Assembly: GCA_036365455.1 (NCBI GenBank)
Contig: JAWQUS010000017.1
Span: 8,370,001 to 8,434,000, forward strand
Direction of reading: 5' to 3'
Source: Macrosoma leucophasiata
Lineage: Eukaryota; Arthropoda; Insecta; Lepidoptera; Hedylidae
Length of the DNA stretch: 64,000 nucleotides
Part shown: positions 33,653 to 46,544 of the stretch, one piece after another
Numbering within the stretch: position 1 is the stretch's first letter
Layout: each line of letters starts with the position of its first letter
Translations under genes and position numbers: made by a program
Notes under the pieces: model-generated
Told to the model about the DNA's origin: nothing
Database searches by the model: none
The model's input: the letters and a program-made list of their open reading frames with translations, nothing else

Positions 33653-34553
33653 ATTGTAAAATAGAACGAATGAAATTAGTTAGGGTGCGTTCAGAAATTC
33701 GTCCAGAACATATAGTACAATTTTTTGCTCACTTCAGCCATTCAATCAATCTGCTCTAATCAAAGATTTATTTATTATAATTATAGAAAAGCACATATAT
33801 GTACCGTCTTTACTATTTTTATTGGATTTTCTTGATCCATCTTTTAGTTATTTCCAATGGATGACAGCAACATATATGTAATTTTGAAGGCAATTTATTT
33901 TTAAAATTTTATTTTTGAATTCACATTTCACATGATTCACGGCCGGTCATGGTCGGTCACGCACAGAGCTCACGAATTTTATTAATCTATAATAAAATTA
34001 TTATGACTGCGTTCGTAAATAAATCAAAAATTGGGTGACTCGGTGCGGCAAAGAGGAAAGAGGAAAAATAATTATATATTTATATCTCTCACTGCAATGT
34101 GATCACATTCTTGTTTAGGTATATGCGATATCAATCCGTATTAACTTTGTTAATGACTAATATTCAAATTGTTCAAAACGATCAAAACTACGCAATCACT
34201 TGAGCCAAATGTATACAAATATCTTACGAATAATAATAATATAAAATTCCTTAATATGCAACCTAACTTAACCAATTCTTCTGTAGGAGATTCCATGGTG
34301 GAAATGACTATTCTGCCAGTGACCCATCGACGACACAACGCAGCTTCTCTCCCGGATGAATAATATGTAAGTAAACTATGTAGGCAGCGGCCGGCGAAGC
34401 GCCATACCTAGCCGAACTTTCGTTCAATAAATACTAGCTACTACAAAGTTTTTGGTATATAAAAATGTATTACCGGAATAAATTAAAATATTTATTTAGG
34501 CCGGTTACTGGCAGAATAGACTCAGCCTTCCACGGTAGTCTCACTCATAAATC
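33653..34553. other. Intergenic, no gene recognised
   Basis: AT-rich sequence between the hAT-like element and the next retroposon. The short open frames have no family resemblance. Confidence 0.45.
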
Positions 34554-34863
34554 ATTTTTTTTTGTGTAATGGAAGTGGTAAACCAGCATGCAGTTCACAT
34601 TGATGTTAAGTGATGACTACAGCCTATAGACACTTACACAAAGACCAAGGTCAAAATGCAGAGGCATTACCACTCCTGAGGCCTAAAGTGTTATGCCACT
34701 GTGCCGGAAATTACGGGGCCGTACATTACCACCTGACCGGAACACGATAGTGCTGAACACTACCATTTAGCGGCAACTATAATATGTGGTGTATTGTATT
34801 GTGGAATATAAAATAAGTGGTGCCTACGCCCGCGAGTTCCAACACTACAGCTCTACCACCAGT
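34554..34863 (-). repeat. Dispersed poly(A)-ended retroposon, copy 3
   Basis: A near-complete copy. It carries about 30 extra bases (TGTATTGTATTGTGG region, about 34,780-34,815) and a mutated GAGTTCC/CAGCTC version of the 5' palindrome. Confidence 0.8.
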
Positions 34864-35443
34864 GAAAGTTGTTTACGATTGAATATAATACGAAAGAATA
34901 CCAAAGGAGATGCTACTAAAATGTATGGCCATGTATTGTACACAATATCAATAAACAGGCAAAATCAACTTAAAAACTTTTTTTACTGCATATTTTCACT
35001 TGTTTAGCTTTGTTTGCAGTTAAAAAACATTATTTGCAGTTAGAATTGTAACTCAAAACCAACATGGCGAATATGGCAGCCGATGTCATTTTGACATTTT
35101 CATTTTTTTAATAGTTTTTTGATTACATAGCACTTGGAGAAAAAAGTAATCTTTTCTAAATAATATCGAAATCGATTGATCCCAAGCGTCGGCTGTATCG
35201 CCGCCATGTTGAACATAGTTGAAAATGATAAAATCGTTTGAATTAAATGTGGTAGTAACTCTAAAATATATTTTTGAATAAATTAATTGTATTTATTTCG
35301 GATTCTTCTTTAATTTACCCATTTTTTGATGACATGTACAAACCAGAGCCGATCTCACACATAGATTTATTATCTACTTATCGCACATCTCCTTTGTGTA
35401 CGATCCCTTATAATAAAAATTGGCAACACTGAAGTTCACTGAA

Positions 35444-35845
35444 CTTAACCAATCTCCGATTCTCCGAGGAGTTTTGGCGGGAACCTTGAAAGATGCGTAT
35501 GGTGCTCTTATTTTATTTCATTTTCTTGGTGTATTTTTAAGTTATATTTAATAAATTTGGTGGCATTTTGTTTGATATAGATTTATTACAATGCCCGTGT
35601 ATAGTGAAATAGAATAACAGTGCAAAAACACGACCTTTCAGGTTGCATCCAAAACTTCATTGTAAATGTTCTGGTTAAGTAGCCATCGCTTTACTCGAAT
35701 AACTTGACTGTTACTCACTTGATTGACATATTATATTTAATAAATAATTGACTGACTATATTAAACTAACTTTTACGTTGCTTAAATAAATACGAAATAT
35801 TGTTTACTTGACACTGGCAATATGCGTAATAGCAATGCCATAATT
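35444..35845 (-). repeat. Left arm of an inverted duplication, with a disabled first exon
   Basis: The reverse complement aligns over most of its length with 45,456-46,164. The segment from GCGATGGCTACTT to AAGTTTTGGA and the blocks TGAAAGG.CGTGTTTT and TATACACGGGCA are shared. The minus-strand ATG at 35,684-35,686 is followed by an in-frame TAA at codon 4, so this copy cannot make the peptide that the other arm could. It lies just upstream of METTL18. Confidence 0.75.
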
Positions 35846-36142
35846 AAAAAAAAAAACAATCTTTGATGACAGCTGTCAATGCTGTCAATGTCATACTAAA
35901 AGAACCTTGGGACTGGGACTGTACCGACCGGGACTGGTCCTACAGGAAGCAAAACAAAGAAGGAAGCAAGGGACTTCAAGGGAGCCACCGGAGCCACAAC
36001 TGGACTGGTTGGAGACAAGACAACCAAGGGATTAATAAAAAAACATGCAAAATATATAATAATTATGGTTATGGGTTAAGTTCGTTTTTCCCTTCTCCCT
36101 TTTTCAATTCTCCAGAATTACACATTTACTATAAAAACAGAA

Positions 36143-37283
36143 ATGACTTCCTTTAGGTTTAACTTCTCAGGCGATATAAACAATACTGAAGAAGGTGAAC
36201 AATTTTGATAATACTGAAGAATAATGCCATAAATATGCTTTAAAAATATACATAACCCAAAAGATTATTTTCATTTACATTACAGATCAACAACATAAGG
36301 AAATTAACTGGTTCGAGAGTGAAGAGATTTTACCCAATTCAGATCAGATTAAGAATCTTGATGGTACTGTCACACATGCAAAGATATATTCATATGGTGA
36401 TATTGAAATTGGTCATGTGCTGTTTGCTGAAGTTCTTGAAACTATAAATGATAGTGCCATAAAAAATGTCATAGCATCAGCAGAAAAGGAACACAGTGAT
36501 CTAGTTGCAGGTCTTTATGAAGGTACCTAATTCTTTCTTTGAAACCCGCTGCACTTGTGGAACAAGCTTATGTAGGTGTATCATGTAAAGATCAACATTT
36601 TCTTCAAAGAATTTAAATTATTTCAGGTGGTCTTAAAATTTGGGAATGTACTAATGATTTGTTAGAATATTTGGTTGATAATCAAAAAGATATTAATTTT
36701 CAAAATGCCACTGTTTTGGATTTGGGCTGTGGAGCTGGAATTTTAGGTATTTATACATATCTAAAAGGTTCAACTGTAACATTTCAAGATTATGTAAGTG
36801 AAACAAAAATATTTGAGCATTATATGGTATTTTACATATTCCTGTTAATTTTTCGAATAATTCAAAATGCTTTTTTTTTTTCAGAATAAGGAAATTATTG
36901 AATACATCACAATTCCAAATGTTCTATTGAACATAGAAGAAGAAGAAAGGGAAAATAACATTCAAAAATGTAAATTCTTTTCTGGTGATTGGGCATCATT
37001 TAATGAAAAATTTGAAAAATCGCAAAAATATGATGTTATATTATCATCTGAAACTATTTATAATCCTGCGAATTATGAAAAACTTCTAAACATTTTCATA
37101 AATAGGCTAAATCCAAGTGGAACAGTTTATTTAGCTGCTAAAACACATTATTTTGGAGTAGGAGGTGGCACTAGACAATTTGAAGCAGAGATTAGGAAAA
37201 CAGGAAAATTAAAGTGTGAAGTTATTTGGAAAAATACTGATGGAATACAGAGAGAAATAATGAAAATAAATTTTATAACATGA
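36143..37283 (+). CDS. METTL18: Histidine protein methyltransferase METTL18 homologue
   Basis: Four exons join in phase: 36,143-36,194, 36,286-36,522, 36,627-36,793 and 36,885-37,283, giving 284 residues. ATG 36,143 is the first in the exon and splices in frame. The family is a seven-beta-strand SAM methyltransferase (yeast Hpm1, human METTL18) that methylates a histidine of ribosomal protein uL3 in nucleus and cytosol. Diagnostic blocks are DLVAGLYEGGLKIWECTNDLL, the SAM-binding VLDLGCGAGILGI, FQDYNKEIIEYITIPNV, the SSETIYNP post-II motif and YLAAKTHYFGVGGGTRQF. The gene converges with PNPO; the stop codons are 107 bp apart, so the 3' UTRs probably overlap. Confidence 0.95.
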
Positions 37284-37390
37284 TACATGATCTATTTCTT
37301 TAAAAAATACTATAATTAAACAAAAAAATATATAAATAACAGGTTGTTCAGAATATATTTGACTTTAAGATAACTTGAATGCATATTCAT

Positions 37391-39671
37391 TTATGGAGAA
37401 AGTCTTTCATAAACCCATCCATCTTCACCTTGGTGCAATAATTTCCCATCTGGTAGTTCTCCCTCCAAAGGCTTTCTAAATTTTATTCTATCGTGGAGAC
37501 GGTCTCTCTGTCCTTGCCAAAACTCTACAGCTCTTGGACGAATTATGTAGCCACCCCTGAAAAGAATATCACAATATAAGAAGAAATCAATTGATTCTTA
37601 CATAAACTTTTTTCAAGTGTAAACATTAGACATCTTTAGTGTTATTGTTCCCTCAGGCCGCCAGAAAAAAATGATTTCTTATTGTTCTTGGATCATATGA
37701 TTAGATATAGGGTCCATCTGCTGCTGCAGGGATTAAACAATTATTTCACATTTACCCAGAGGTACCTACCTATATGGATGAACGTAACTTCACGCCTGTA
37801 ATCCCCAAAGGGGTAGGCAGAGGTAAATGCATGCATTCAATCATACATGCAAACACCCACGACTCGCCGGTTAGGTTTTATGGATGAACTTTTAGTAAAA
37901 ATAAAATTAATGTTTCGTATTTGCTTACCAGTATGAAGGTTTTGGTACTTCCTTCCCAGGTATCATATAGTCTGATTCAAGGATTTTCTCACGTTCACAC
38001 AAGATGTCCCTTGATTGAATAGGAGTGCTCTGATAACTAGCACAAGCCGCAATTTGACTTGGCACTGGCCTTGAATGGAAGTAATTAGTTGATTCCTCTT
38101 CAGGAAGTCTTTCTACATAGCCTTCAATTCGAACTGACCGATTGAATATCTCCCAGTAAAATGTTGCAGCCACATTTGGATTCTCAATCTGTAAATTACA
38201 TATATTTTTAATATTGCTTAGACTATTTCAAAGAGAGAGAAATAATTTAAAAAATCAGTTATATAATTGTATCTTGTAATGCAGAGAATACAGTAATATC
38301 TGAAATTTTCTTATTAATTATAAGTATTACCAACCATTTCACTTGCTTTTCTACTTCCATGGTTTGTGTAAAACTTAAATCCATCCTTTCCATATCCTTT
38401 ACATAAAACAAACCTTGCTGAAGGGAAACCGTCTCTGAAAAAACAATATCACAAAATTGTAGTTGAATTAATAAACACTGTTAATATAGCAATATATCGA
38501 GACTCAATGTTTCTCAATTCTCCTTATTCAGCTGAACCCCTGGTAAACATACTGACCCAAGGAAAAACACACTATCGTAGGAAAGAATCATGTTTCAATT
38601 AACATTTTTAAATCTTTCTTTAAAGGATAATGGTAAGATTTGTTGCAAAAAAATTTAAAAGGTACAATAGATTTGAAATGTTATCCAGAATTACTCTCGA
38701 ATAATTTAAAAAAAATAGAAAAAAAAGTTGATTATACATATTCTTTCAGACCTCTCACCCTGCAGACTACACATGCAGAAGATATGACTAAATTTATTTA
38801 TTAATGTGTGTATACTTCCCTTTAGCTGAAAAATGTCAGCTCATTGTGTAAAACTAGCTGTTTCTCTACATGCATGGTGACTGGTTTTAGCATAAAAACT
38901 ACGTCTTTTCTTAGGGTTTCAACTATCTTCAAGTTTAAGTTTATTTACAATTGGCAAGCTGTTTAGTCAGAAAGCAACCGAACAACTTAGTATGTATAGC
39001 TAATAATTTAGGATGTTTCTCATTGCATTTTTGGGCAAAATTAATTAAAATAATAATGTGCCTGTACATACTTAGTAGCAGTTGCTAAACACATAGCATT
39101 TGGTTCCAAAATTTCTTTTTTGGTACAAGCCTCTTCAAACCAGGCCTTAAATTGTCCAAATGGTTCTTTCGATACCAAGTGTTCCTCTAAAAATGTTTCA
39201 TTTCTGTCTTTGTATTTGATTCTCATACCTGTAAGTAAATAGTATTTAGTTATTGTGTGAAGGTTATTAGTTAGTCAATTTACACAAAATCTAAATGCTA
39301 CAATATGTGTATGGTGAGGATATCTACAAAAAAAGAAACAGCTTTCCACTACAGCTGCACACTGTATGTTGGTAGCTGCTACTTTTATAAATAGGTATAT
39401 TATTATCATTTAGCATAAAATAGAGTAATGAATAATATTAATTGTCCATGAACTTATAAACTTTTATGTATAATTGTGGTCTTATAGTCTGGCAGATTCC
39501 AGATACAAAATTAATTTAGAAAATCTGTACATGCTTGTTCACACTATTTTTTGGAAACAACAAGTGAGTAGTATAATCATAAACAGGTTTACCTCCAATA
39601 TCGATACTCATATTTTTAACGCCAAATGATCTGTTACAACGTAAGTATCGTAAACACCGCACACTTCCCAT
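37391..39671 (-). CDS. PNPO: Pyridoxine/pyridoxamine 5'-phosphate oxidase
   Basis: Five minus-strand exons join in phase: 39,671-39,593, 39,228-39,072, 38,434-38,335, 38,188-37,929 and 37,556-37,391, giving 253 residues, normal for the family. This FMN enzyme oxidises pyridoxine or pyridoxamine phosphate to pyridoxal phosphate, the last step of vitamin B6 salvage. Visible blocks are the [12 protein letters not shown] helix, [19 protein letters not shown] and [14 protein letters not shown] (FMN contacts), [37 protein letters not shown] and the C-terminal [13 protein letters not shown] substrate-binding segment. The first exon is rich in Arg and Cys and begins [12 protein letters not shown], which could be a weak mitochondrial presequence. 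No inactivating changes are seen. Confidence 0.96.
37645..37895 (-). repeat. SINE and other repeat fragments in the PNPO last intron
   Basis: Positions 37,775-37,890 are the inverted tail of the SINE family at 2,958 (TGTAATCCCCAAAGGGGTAG, ACGACTCGCCGGTTAG). Positions 37,650-37,735 belong to the repeat also seen at 30,590 and 54,860. Confidence 0.7.
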
Positions 39672-40364
39672 ACGAATACACGTTTTATTCCACCAAATGA
39701 TAATAATGATATCACAAAAGGTTCACGTTTTCATATGCTACTATTGTATACGCTTTGTTTACGCAATTGTTTTGTGGCATTTGATTTGCCTTCACTTTGT
39801 GTCTCAATGTTATCAGTTTTTATCACAATTTCTTATATAAATAAACCTTGGGATTGAGGTAATAATGTAGTTCAATGGATATAGATTGTTTTATTAATTA
39901 GCGATTGTGCACACTTTTCCACTTTTAAATAAATAGGTATATGTAGGTATATATTTTAATGTCACTTATTCTAGTTATTCTCTAATTAACATTCTTCTGA
40001 TCTTAACTAAACAACTTTTTTTCGAATGAAACTAAGAACTTTGACTAGAAATAGGTAAAAAAAATTGTAAACCTATTAATAAATTATTTGACAGTTGACA
40101 GCTTGACATTAATTTGACCAAAGAGATTTGACTTTTTTTAAGTAAAGGATTTGATATCGGAGCCCACAGAGATCTGATGGGTAATTATGACCCACCGTCT
40201 CCTCAAAATGGCTGTGCCATCTCAAATCAAGATCCTTGTCCTGATGAATTTTTTTTAGAATTATTAATGTCTTTACTCCTAAATATATTCACGAAATTCA
40301 ATGATATACCCTTACCGTCCAGCGTAGCACATAAACTTAATTTTATGCAAGTTCTAAGCCAATA

Positions 40365-43300
40365 TGGCTCAATTCCTACAGTGGAATTGCAAGAGTGTTA
40401 ACAATAAAAACACGAAATCATACGTATTATAAATGATCATTCTCCGTTCATCTTGGCCCTCTCGGAGACATGGTTGAAACCTGAGTCATCTTTCCGACTT
40501 AGGGGATTCCATTGTCTCCGGGATGACCGAAGCGATGGTTATGCTGGTTGCGCACTTGTTATTCACAACTCCATTCCTTTCACCCGTATTTCTCTCCCAT
40601 CCCATAGCGACCAATTTAATATTGTAGCGGCTAGAGCTCTGGATATGTCAATAATATCTTTGTATATACCTCACCCCAATCTTTCTTTAATTCCTGATAT
40701 TAGGAATATGTTCTCCTCAGTCCCCTCCCCTGTTCTAATATTAGGGGACTTTAATTGCAAGTAAATCATCAAGTATGGGGTAGTCACAGATCAGACAGTT
40801 TTGGTAATCACTTGATTGAAATACTCGATGAATCGAACTTATGTATTCTGAATGATGGATCTCCTACTAGGAGATCATTCCCTTACCAAAATCCAAGTGT
40901 TGTTGATTTGTCATTCTGTTCTCCAATCCTCTCCTCTTCAGTATCCTGGAAGGTCCTTCTTCATTCATATGGCAGTGACCACTGGCCTATTTTAATATCT
41001 ACTCCTAATTCTTATGTACCAATAACTGAACATGAACCACTTCTTAAGTTTATTACAAACAAAGCTGATTGGTCTCTCTTTAGGCAACTCACAGATGAAC
41101 ACATAGAGAGTATACCTCCTATTGATGAGAACATCTCCTCCATTCTTGAGAAATTAGAAAAGTCTTTGACAACAGCAGCTGAAAAGGCTATTCCTTTAAA
41201 AAAATCTGCTCCCAATCGGCTTAAGTCTCCCCGTGGTGGGATTTAGAATGCACTGATGCTGTCTATCAGAGAGATCTGGCAGAATTAGAATACTGTTGTT
41301 GTATGACAAATTCAAATTTTATTACATTCCAGCGTCTATCAGCTAAAGCCAAACGTTTAATGAAATAAAAAAAGGCTTCTTGGTTTCATTTCTGTGAAAA
41401 ACTGTCCCCTAATACACACCATACATTAGTATGGAAGAATATTAGAAGATTCCGTAAACTCACTTTCTGTATCTGCTAATTTATCAACTAACATTTCATC
41501 TTCTTGGTTTGAGGCATTTGTGGATAACTTGGCTCCTCCATTTGTTCCAAACAAAATGTCTTTTACTTCTTCCCCTTCTCCTCATTCTGTAGATCAACTT
41601 GATTCTCCATTTTTTCTTGAAGAACTGTTGTTAATTCTTGATCATGTTAAGGATTCTTCACCAGGGTTAAATGGCATACCATATTCCTTCATTAAACATT
41701 CTGGTCATAAAACCATGAAAGTATTTTTAAACATTATAAACAAAATTTATAAAACCGGTTATGTTCCAGATACATGGAAAAAACAATTGGTTATTCCCAT
41801 TTTAAAACCTAGCAGGGATCCTTCTCTGCCTACTTCCTACAGACCTATTGCTCTTTCATCTGTACTAGGAGATCTTAGAACACCTTATTAAGAATCGCTT
41901 AAAATGGTTTGTAGAGAATAAAGGTATCTTGTCTCCGTAAGGGACTTAGTACAATGGATAGCCTCAGCATATTTATTTCCGATATTAGATTAGCACTAAC
42001 ATACAATAAATTTTTAGTGGGAATTTTCCTCGATATTGAAGCTGCATACGATAACTTTCCCCTTGACCTTCTCAGACAGCAATTGGGATTTTGAAAATAA
42101 AAAACGTATTGACTTTTTATGTTTTTTAAAACTTCGTTATTAATTATATTGATTAATTATAGTGTCATGCGAAAAACTGGAAGAAATTTTTTTTTCAATC
42201 AATTATACGCAATTAAAAGTTGATAAAATTTAAATAAAAATGACGTGACTATGAACGCCCTACGATTCGTCACCCCTAATTGTGACGTCATAATGTTATA
42301 GCTGTTCGAGAAAAGTACAGCGTTTACGGCAATTACCTCCATGTGACTTGACAATAACGTCGAAAATTAATTGCTAAAAAATTGGTTAGTTGATTCCGTG
42401 TAGCTATGTGTAACAAAAAATTTATAAAGGCAAAATCTGATAATATTCCTGATGTTGATATATTTATGTCTATTTTTTTGACAAATGCTGTACGGTACAA
42501 TTCTGTTGAAGTTCGAGGTGCCAAGGCATCAAGGTAAGCCTGTTAAAAAATAATAACATAAATAGAAATATTTAAATATTTATTTTTCATTATAAATTAT
42601 TGTTTCATAAATTGTAGAGCATCGCGTGAGAGTTACGGCGACAAAGCTGTAGGTATATAGGTTCAACTTTGTCGTGAAAATAGTATTTGTATCCTCAAAG
42701 GACGGGTTTGTCCAGAACGTCGAAGCAAAGCTTATTCAGTTACTTTAATTATTAATGAAAAGTAAAAAAAAAAACGATTTTGTTTTTGGATTATCACGGT
42801 GCACTGCTTGATTGAAACCATTTATTTCGACATTTTTCATCTTGGGGCACATTTAAAAACATTTTACCAGGAGTTGTTTTTGTAGTATTCGTACTTATTG
42901 GTACAAAACAAAAACGATAACTTTTAAGATTCGCTATTTTCAATATAAATTTGTGTTTTTATAACAATGTCAACAGAATTAAATAGATCAAAACACTGTA
43001 CGTATTGTCTCTGTATCTACTGCTATGAGTGAAAACTAACATTATGACGTCACATGCACTCGGGTTTGTTCGGGAGCTGTCGGCGTGTCTTCGGTACTGG
43101 ATTCAAAAACTTATTTTTATTTTGATATAACTTGAATTATTGCAAAAAAAAAATAATTAAAAAACAGTTTTGATATAAAACTTATACATGATCTTTCCAT
43201 TTATAGCAAAAAATTTTTTTTTCAAAATCCCAAATGCCCCAGCTGTGTATCCCACAGAATATGGTACATTGTCTTATGAACTTTCTTTGTGGAAGGTCCA

Positions 43301-45435
43301 TCCAGGCTCGTCATAATAATACAACATCTACTCCTAGATCAGTCTGGAGGGGTCTTCCTCAAGGTTCGGTGCTTAGCCCTATATTGTTTAGTTTATTTAT
43401 AAATGATTTGGATACTATTGTTAATTCCTTTTGTAGTTCACTTCAATATGCTGATGATTGTGTTATTTACCTTTCTACTGAATGTTTGGAGGATGCCTCT
43501 AGTCGCTTAAACTTAGCTATGCGATATCATAACGAATGGCTTGTTACCCATGGTCTCTCGTTATCCGTCTCCAAGAGTAACGTAGTCATTTTTACAAGAA
43601 AAAGAGCAGTTCCCCAAATAGACATCTTTGTTGACGGAAATTTAATTCCTATTTTGAATAAAATAAAATTTCTAGGAGTTACTCTCGATTCTGGACTGAA
43701 AGGTTGTGACCATTTTGTTAACGTTACCCGTAAGGCCGAAAAAAACATTAATATAATTCGTTCACTATCTGGAGTTTGGTGGGGTTCTCACCCATATTCA
43801 CAAAAACTGTTATACAATGCTCTGGTCCGCAGTGTACTGGATTATGGCTCTTTCTTAATGGAACCGTGCATTAAAAGTAAATTAGATAGGTCGGATAAAT
43901 TGCAGTCCAAATGATTAAGGATAGTTACTGGATGTATGAAGTCATCTCCAACAAACGCTCTTTGTGCAGAAAGCTGCGACCCGCCCTACCACCTAAGACG
44001 ACAATATCTGGATCGTTTTGTTTATAGAGTTCTACAGTGCGGTTCGCATCCTTTCATTTCTAACCTTTCATTATTAGCAGGCCTTGTTAGGACCAATAAA
44101 TATTGGACCCATAAATGTTCCCCTAGGATTGTCAATACTTTTATTAACTTACAACAATTAGGTTACAAACTGTTTTATTGTCCAAAATGTCCAATATTTT
44201 CATACAATTATGATATTCTTACTTATCAACCTAACATAATTCTTGATTTCGCCATCAGCAAAAACACTCCTGGAGCTAATGATCTGTTTAAAGACATTTT
44301 ATCTTCAAAATTTCCGAATTGGTTATCGATTTACACAGACGCTTCCAAACTTTCTCCGGAATCGGGAGTTGGAGCAGCGGTGTGGATTCCACAATATATA
44401 ATAATTTTAAATTTTAAACTTCCTTACATAGCTTCAGTTTTTTCTGGTGAGGCTATAGCGCTTTATGAAGCAGTTATTGAATCACACAATCTCTCCAATA
44501 CAATATTTTTTTCGGACTCTGAGCTCTTTAAAAGCAATACTAAGTAACCCTTTCAGAAGTAAGTCGAAATTTCCAATTATTTTCGATATCAAAGAAGTTC
44601 TGTTCAGATTTCATAGGAAAAATATTATTATTGTTTTGACATGGATTCCGGGCCACTGTGGCATTGTGGGCAATGAGACTGTTACCCAATGTGCAAAGTT
44701 GGCAATTTAAAGTGGGTGGTTTAGTCATGATCTGTTGTCATACGCGAAAACCCAATTGGATAAAGATTGGCAGAAGGAGTGGGATCGGTCGAAACTAGAA
44801 AAAGGAAAACATTATGCTGATATCCAGCCCAATATTGTTAGCAGACCGTGGTTTTTTAAATTCCGCTCACTAGATAAGAGATCTTGCTCGGTGCTATGCC
44901 ATTTACGTTTGGGTCGTGTGTGTTCTCCGGTTTTTTTTGCGAAAAATTAGGATAAGGGACAGTTCTCTGTGCGAATGCGGCTTAGATGAAGGTTCCGTAG
45001 ACCATATATTTTTTAATTATTGTATAAATAAAATTTCCTTGTACTCCCTTCTTCCCCGTAGCATCCCCCGTCCTACTAATATGAAATCTTTGCTTAATTT
45101 AGTAACTTCACCTTTTGTATATAGATTAGCTAAATGTATACGTGTAAATAATATTAGAATTTAAACTACTTTTTTTTGTTTAGAATATTAATAACTCTTT
45201 ACTTCGTCTATACTATCATCTAACTATAGTGATTGTGTTTGTTTTTGTTGTAGGTATCATCAGAGGATATAACTTCATTCATCACCACACAATCTTCTAG
45301 TCCACCGATCAATTTCATTCATTTATTTCTTTTTTGTTTGTATTTAATTGTGCGTCTCCAATTACTGGATTCTGGCAGAATTACTCTTAGTCTTGGGTAG
45401 TAGCCATTAATTATAATAAAGAAGAAGAAAAGACT
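40365..45435 (+). pseudogene. Decayed I-like LINE (endonuclease, reverse transcriptase, RNase H), split
   Basis: The order is apurinic-type endonuclease at about 40,380-41,240 (LALSETWLKPE, LILGDFNC, then frameshift to VWGSHRSDSFGNHL and GSDHWPIL). Reverse transcriptase follows at 41,520-42,085 and resumes at 43,234-43,910 (LPQGSVLSPILFSLFINDL and the catalytic YADD). RNase H lies at about 44,320-44,700 (IYTDASK, FSGEAIALYEAV and WIPGHCGIVGNE). A C-terminal ECG..GSVDHIFFNYC motif lies at about 44,970. The RNase H domain points to the I/R1 group. Stops and frameshifts make it non-functional. The 3' end near 45,410 is TTATAATAAAGAAGAAG. A 1.15-kb element interrupts the polymerase. Confidence 0.88.
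42085..43231. mobile_element. Inverted-repeat DNA element inside the LINE
   Basis: Terminal inverted repeats are GGGATTTTGAAAA (42,085-42,097) and its complement (43,219-43,231). A second, subterminal pair, TGTGACGTCATAATGTT at about 42,280 and its complement at about 43,040, is a perfect 17-bp match. No transposase frame is present. Target duplication is absent or no more than a base or two. It cuts the LINE between LRQQLG and PQLCIPQ. Confidence 0.8.
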
Positions 45436-45455
45436 TTGTATAATCCAATCAATCA

Positions 45456-46164
45456 AAATGGCATCGCTGTTACGCATATTGCCATACTCTCTCTACGTAA
45501 GATACTCTATGGTGTCAAGTAAAACGATATTTTCGCATTCGTAATAGTAGTTTCGTTAAGAAACTTAAAAAGCAGCGTAAAAGTTAGAATCAGTCAGTCA
45601 GTCAATTATTTAATATGTCAGTCAAGTCAAGGGAGTCATAGCCAGTCACAAAGGTCAGTCAGTGTGACTTGACTGTTTATTCATCATTCCTCCCTCCGCG
45701 CGTACAGCGCAACAGAAGGGGGAGATGGTTCGGGGATCGAGAAATGTCCTCCTTCCCCGGGCCTATCTGCCCCCGAGACGTAGGGGGCGTGGTCCTAAAC
45801 CTGGGAGATGCTGGCACGCAGGGGAACTCGCTGAAGGAGGCTTCATACACTTTTTTTTTTATTAATATTTATTTTTCTTTTCAGTCAGTCATATGATGGT
45901 CATATAAGGAAGGCTGATTGGTCTGTGTATAATTCATACCTAAAGCGATGGCTACTTTACCAGAACATTTACAAAGAAGTTTTGGAGGTAACCTGAAAGG
46001 CTGTGTTTTCGCACTGTTATTTTATTTCATTATACACGGGCACAGAATATTGAACAAAATACCATTAATTTAAGTCAATATATCTCAAAAATACACAATG
46101 AAAATGAAATAAAACAAGAGCACCACACGCCTTCTTCAAGTTTTCCGCCAAAACTCAATTATTT
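45456..46164 (+). repeat. Right arm of the inverted duplication, with a possible first exon
   Basis: It aligns to the complement of 35,444-35,845, but with extra sequence including a GC-rich LINE 3'-end fragment at about 45,690-45,860. The shared part runs from ATGGCAT.GCT.TTACGCATAT through TCAAGTAAA, AACGTAAAAGTTAG and AGTCAGTCAATTATTTA to CCGCCAAAACTC. Confidence 0.75.
45948..45988 (+). CDS. Possible first coding exon of an unrecognised gene
   Basis: AAGCGATGG is a good start context. The frame reads MATLPEHLQRSFG and reaches a possible donor (GGAG|GTAACC). The upstream GTAAAGCGATGG context and the donor region are conserved in the duplicated arm at 35.6 kb, which suggests a real promoter/first-exon unit. 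No downstream exon was found before the next LINE fragment, so it may be a gene fragment. I do not recognise the protein. Confidence 0.3.
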
Positions 46165-46544
46165 GACTATGTTCCAAAATCCACTGCGTGCGGTGTAGCC
46201 ACTGCAAGAGGTGACGCCAGTACATTGTACTGCGAAACCGTTCCGTTTTATTTGACAGCACTGTTTACGCCTGATTCTGGAATCTAAGTTGTTCAAGACC
46301 AGAGTTAGGGAATCGCAAACGCCCGGACCTGCTGACTACGCAGCAGACATCGGGGACATATTATGTAATTGTGTGCATAGTACAGATCAGCGACCTAGTT
46401 TTAAATTGTTATTGTAGTTTGCCTAAGTGAAATGTTTATAATTGTAAATTAATTTAAAGTTTAAAAAGTACTATAACTCTTGTACTTATATATATTTTTT
46501 ATAGATTAAATCCTTCCGCCGTAACATAACTCCCGCCAGACGAA

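Noticed and set aside
35863..36156. 97-codon frame just upstream of METTL18
   Set aside because: It overlaps the METTL18 start in another frame and begins with a non-ATG codon; no similarity seen.
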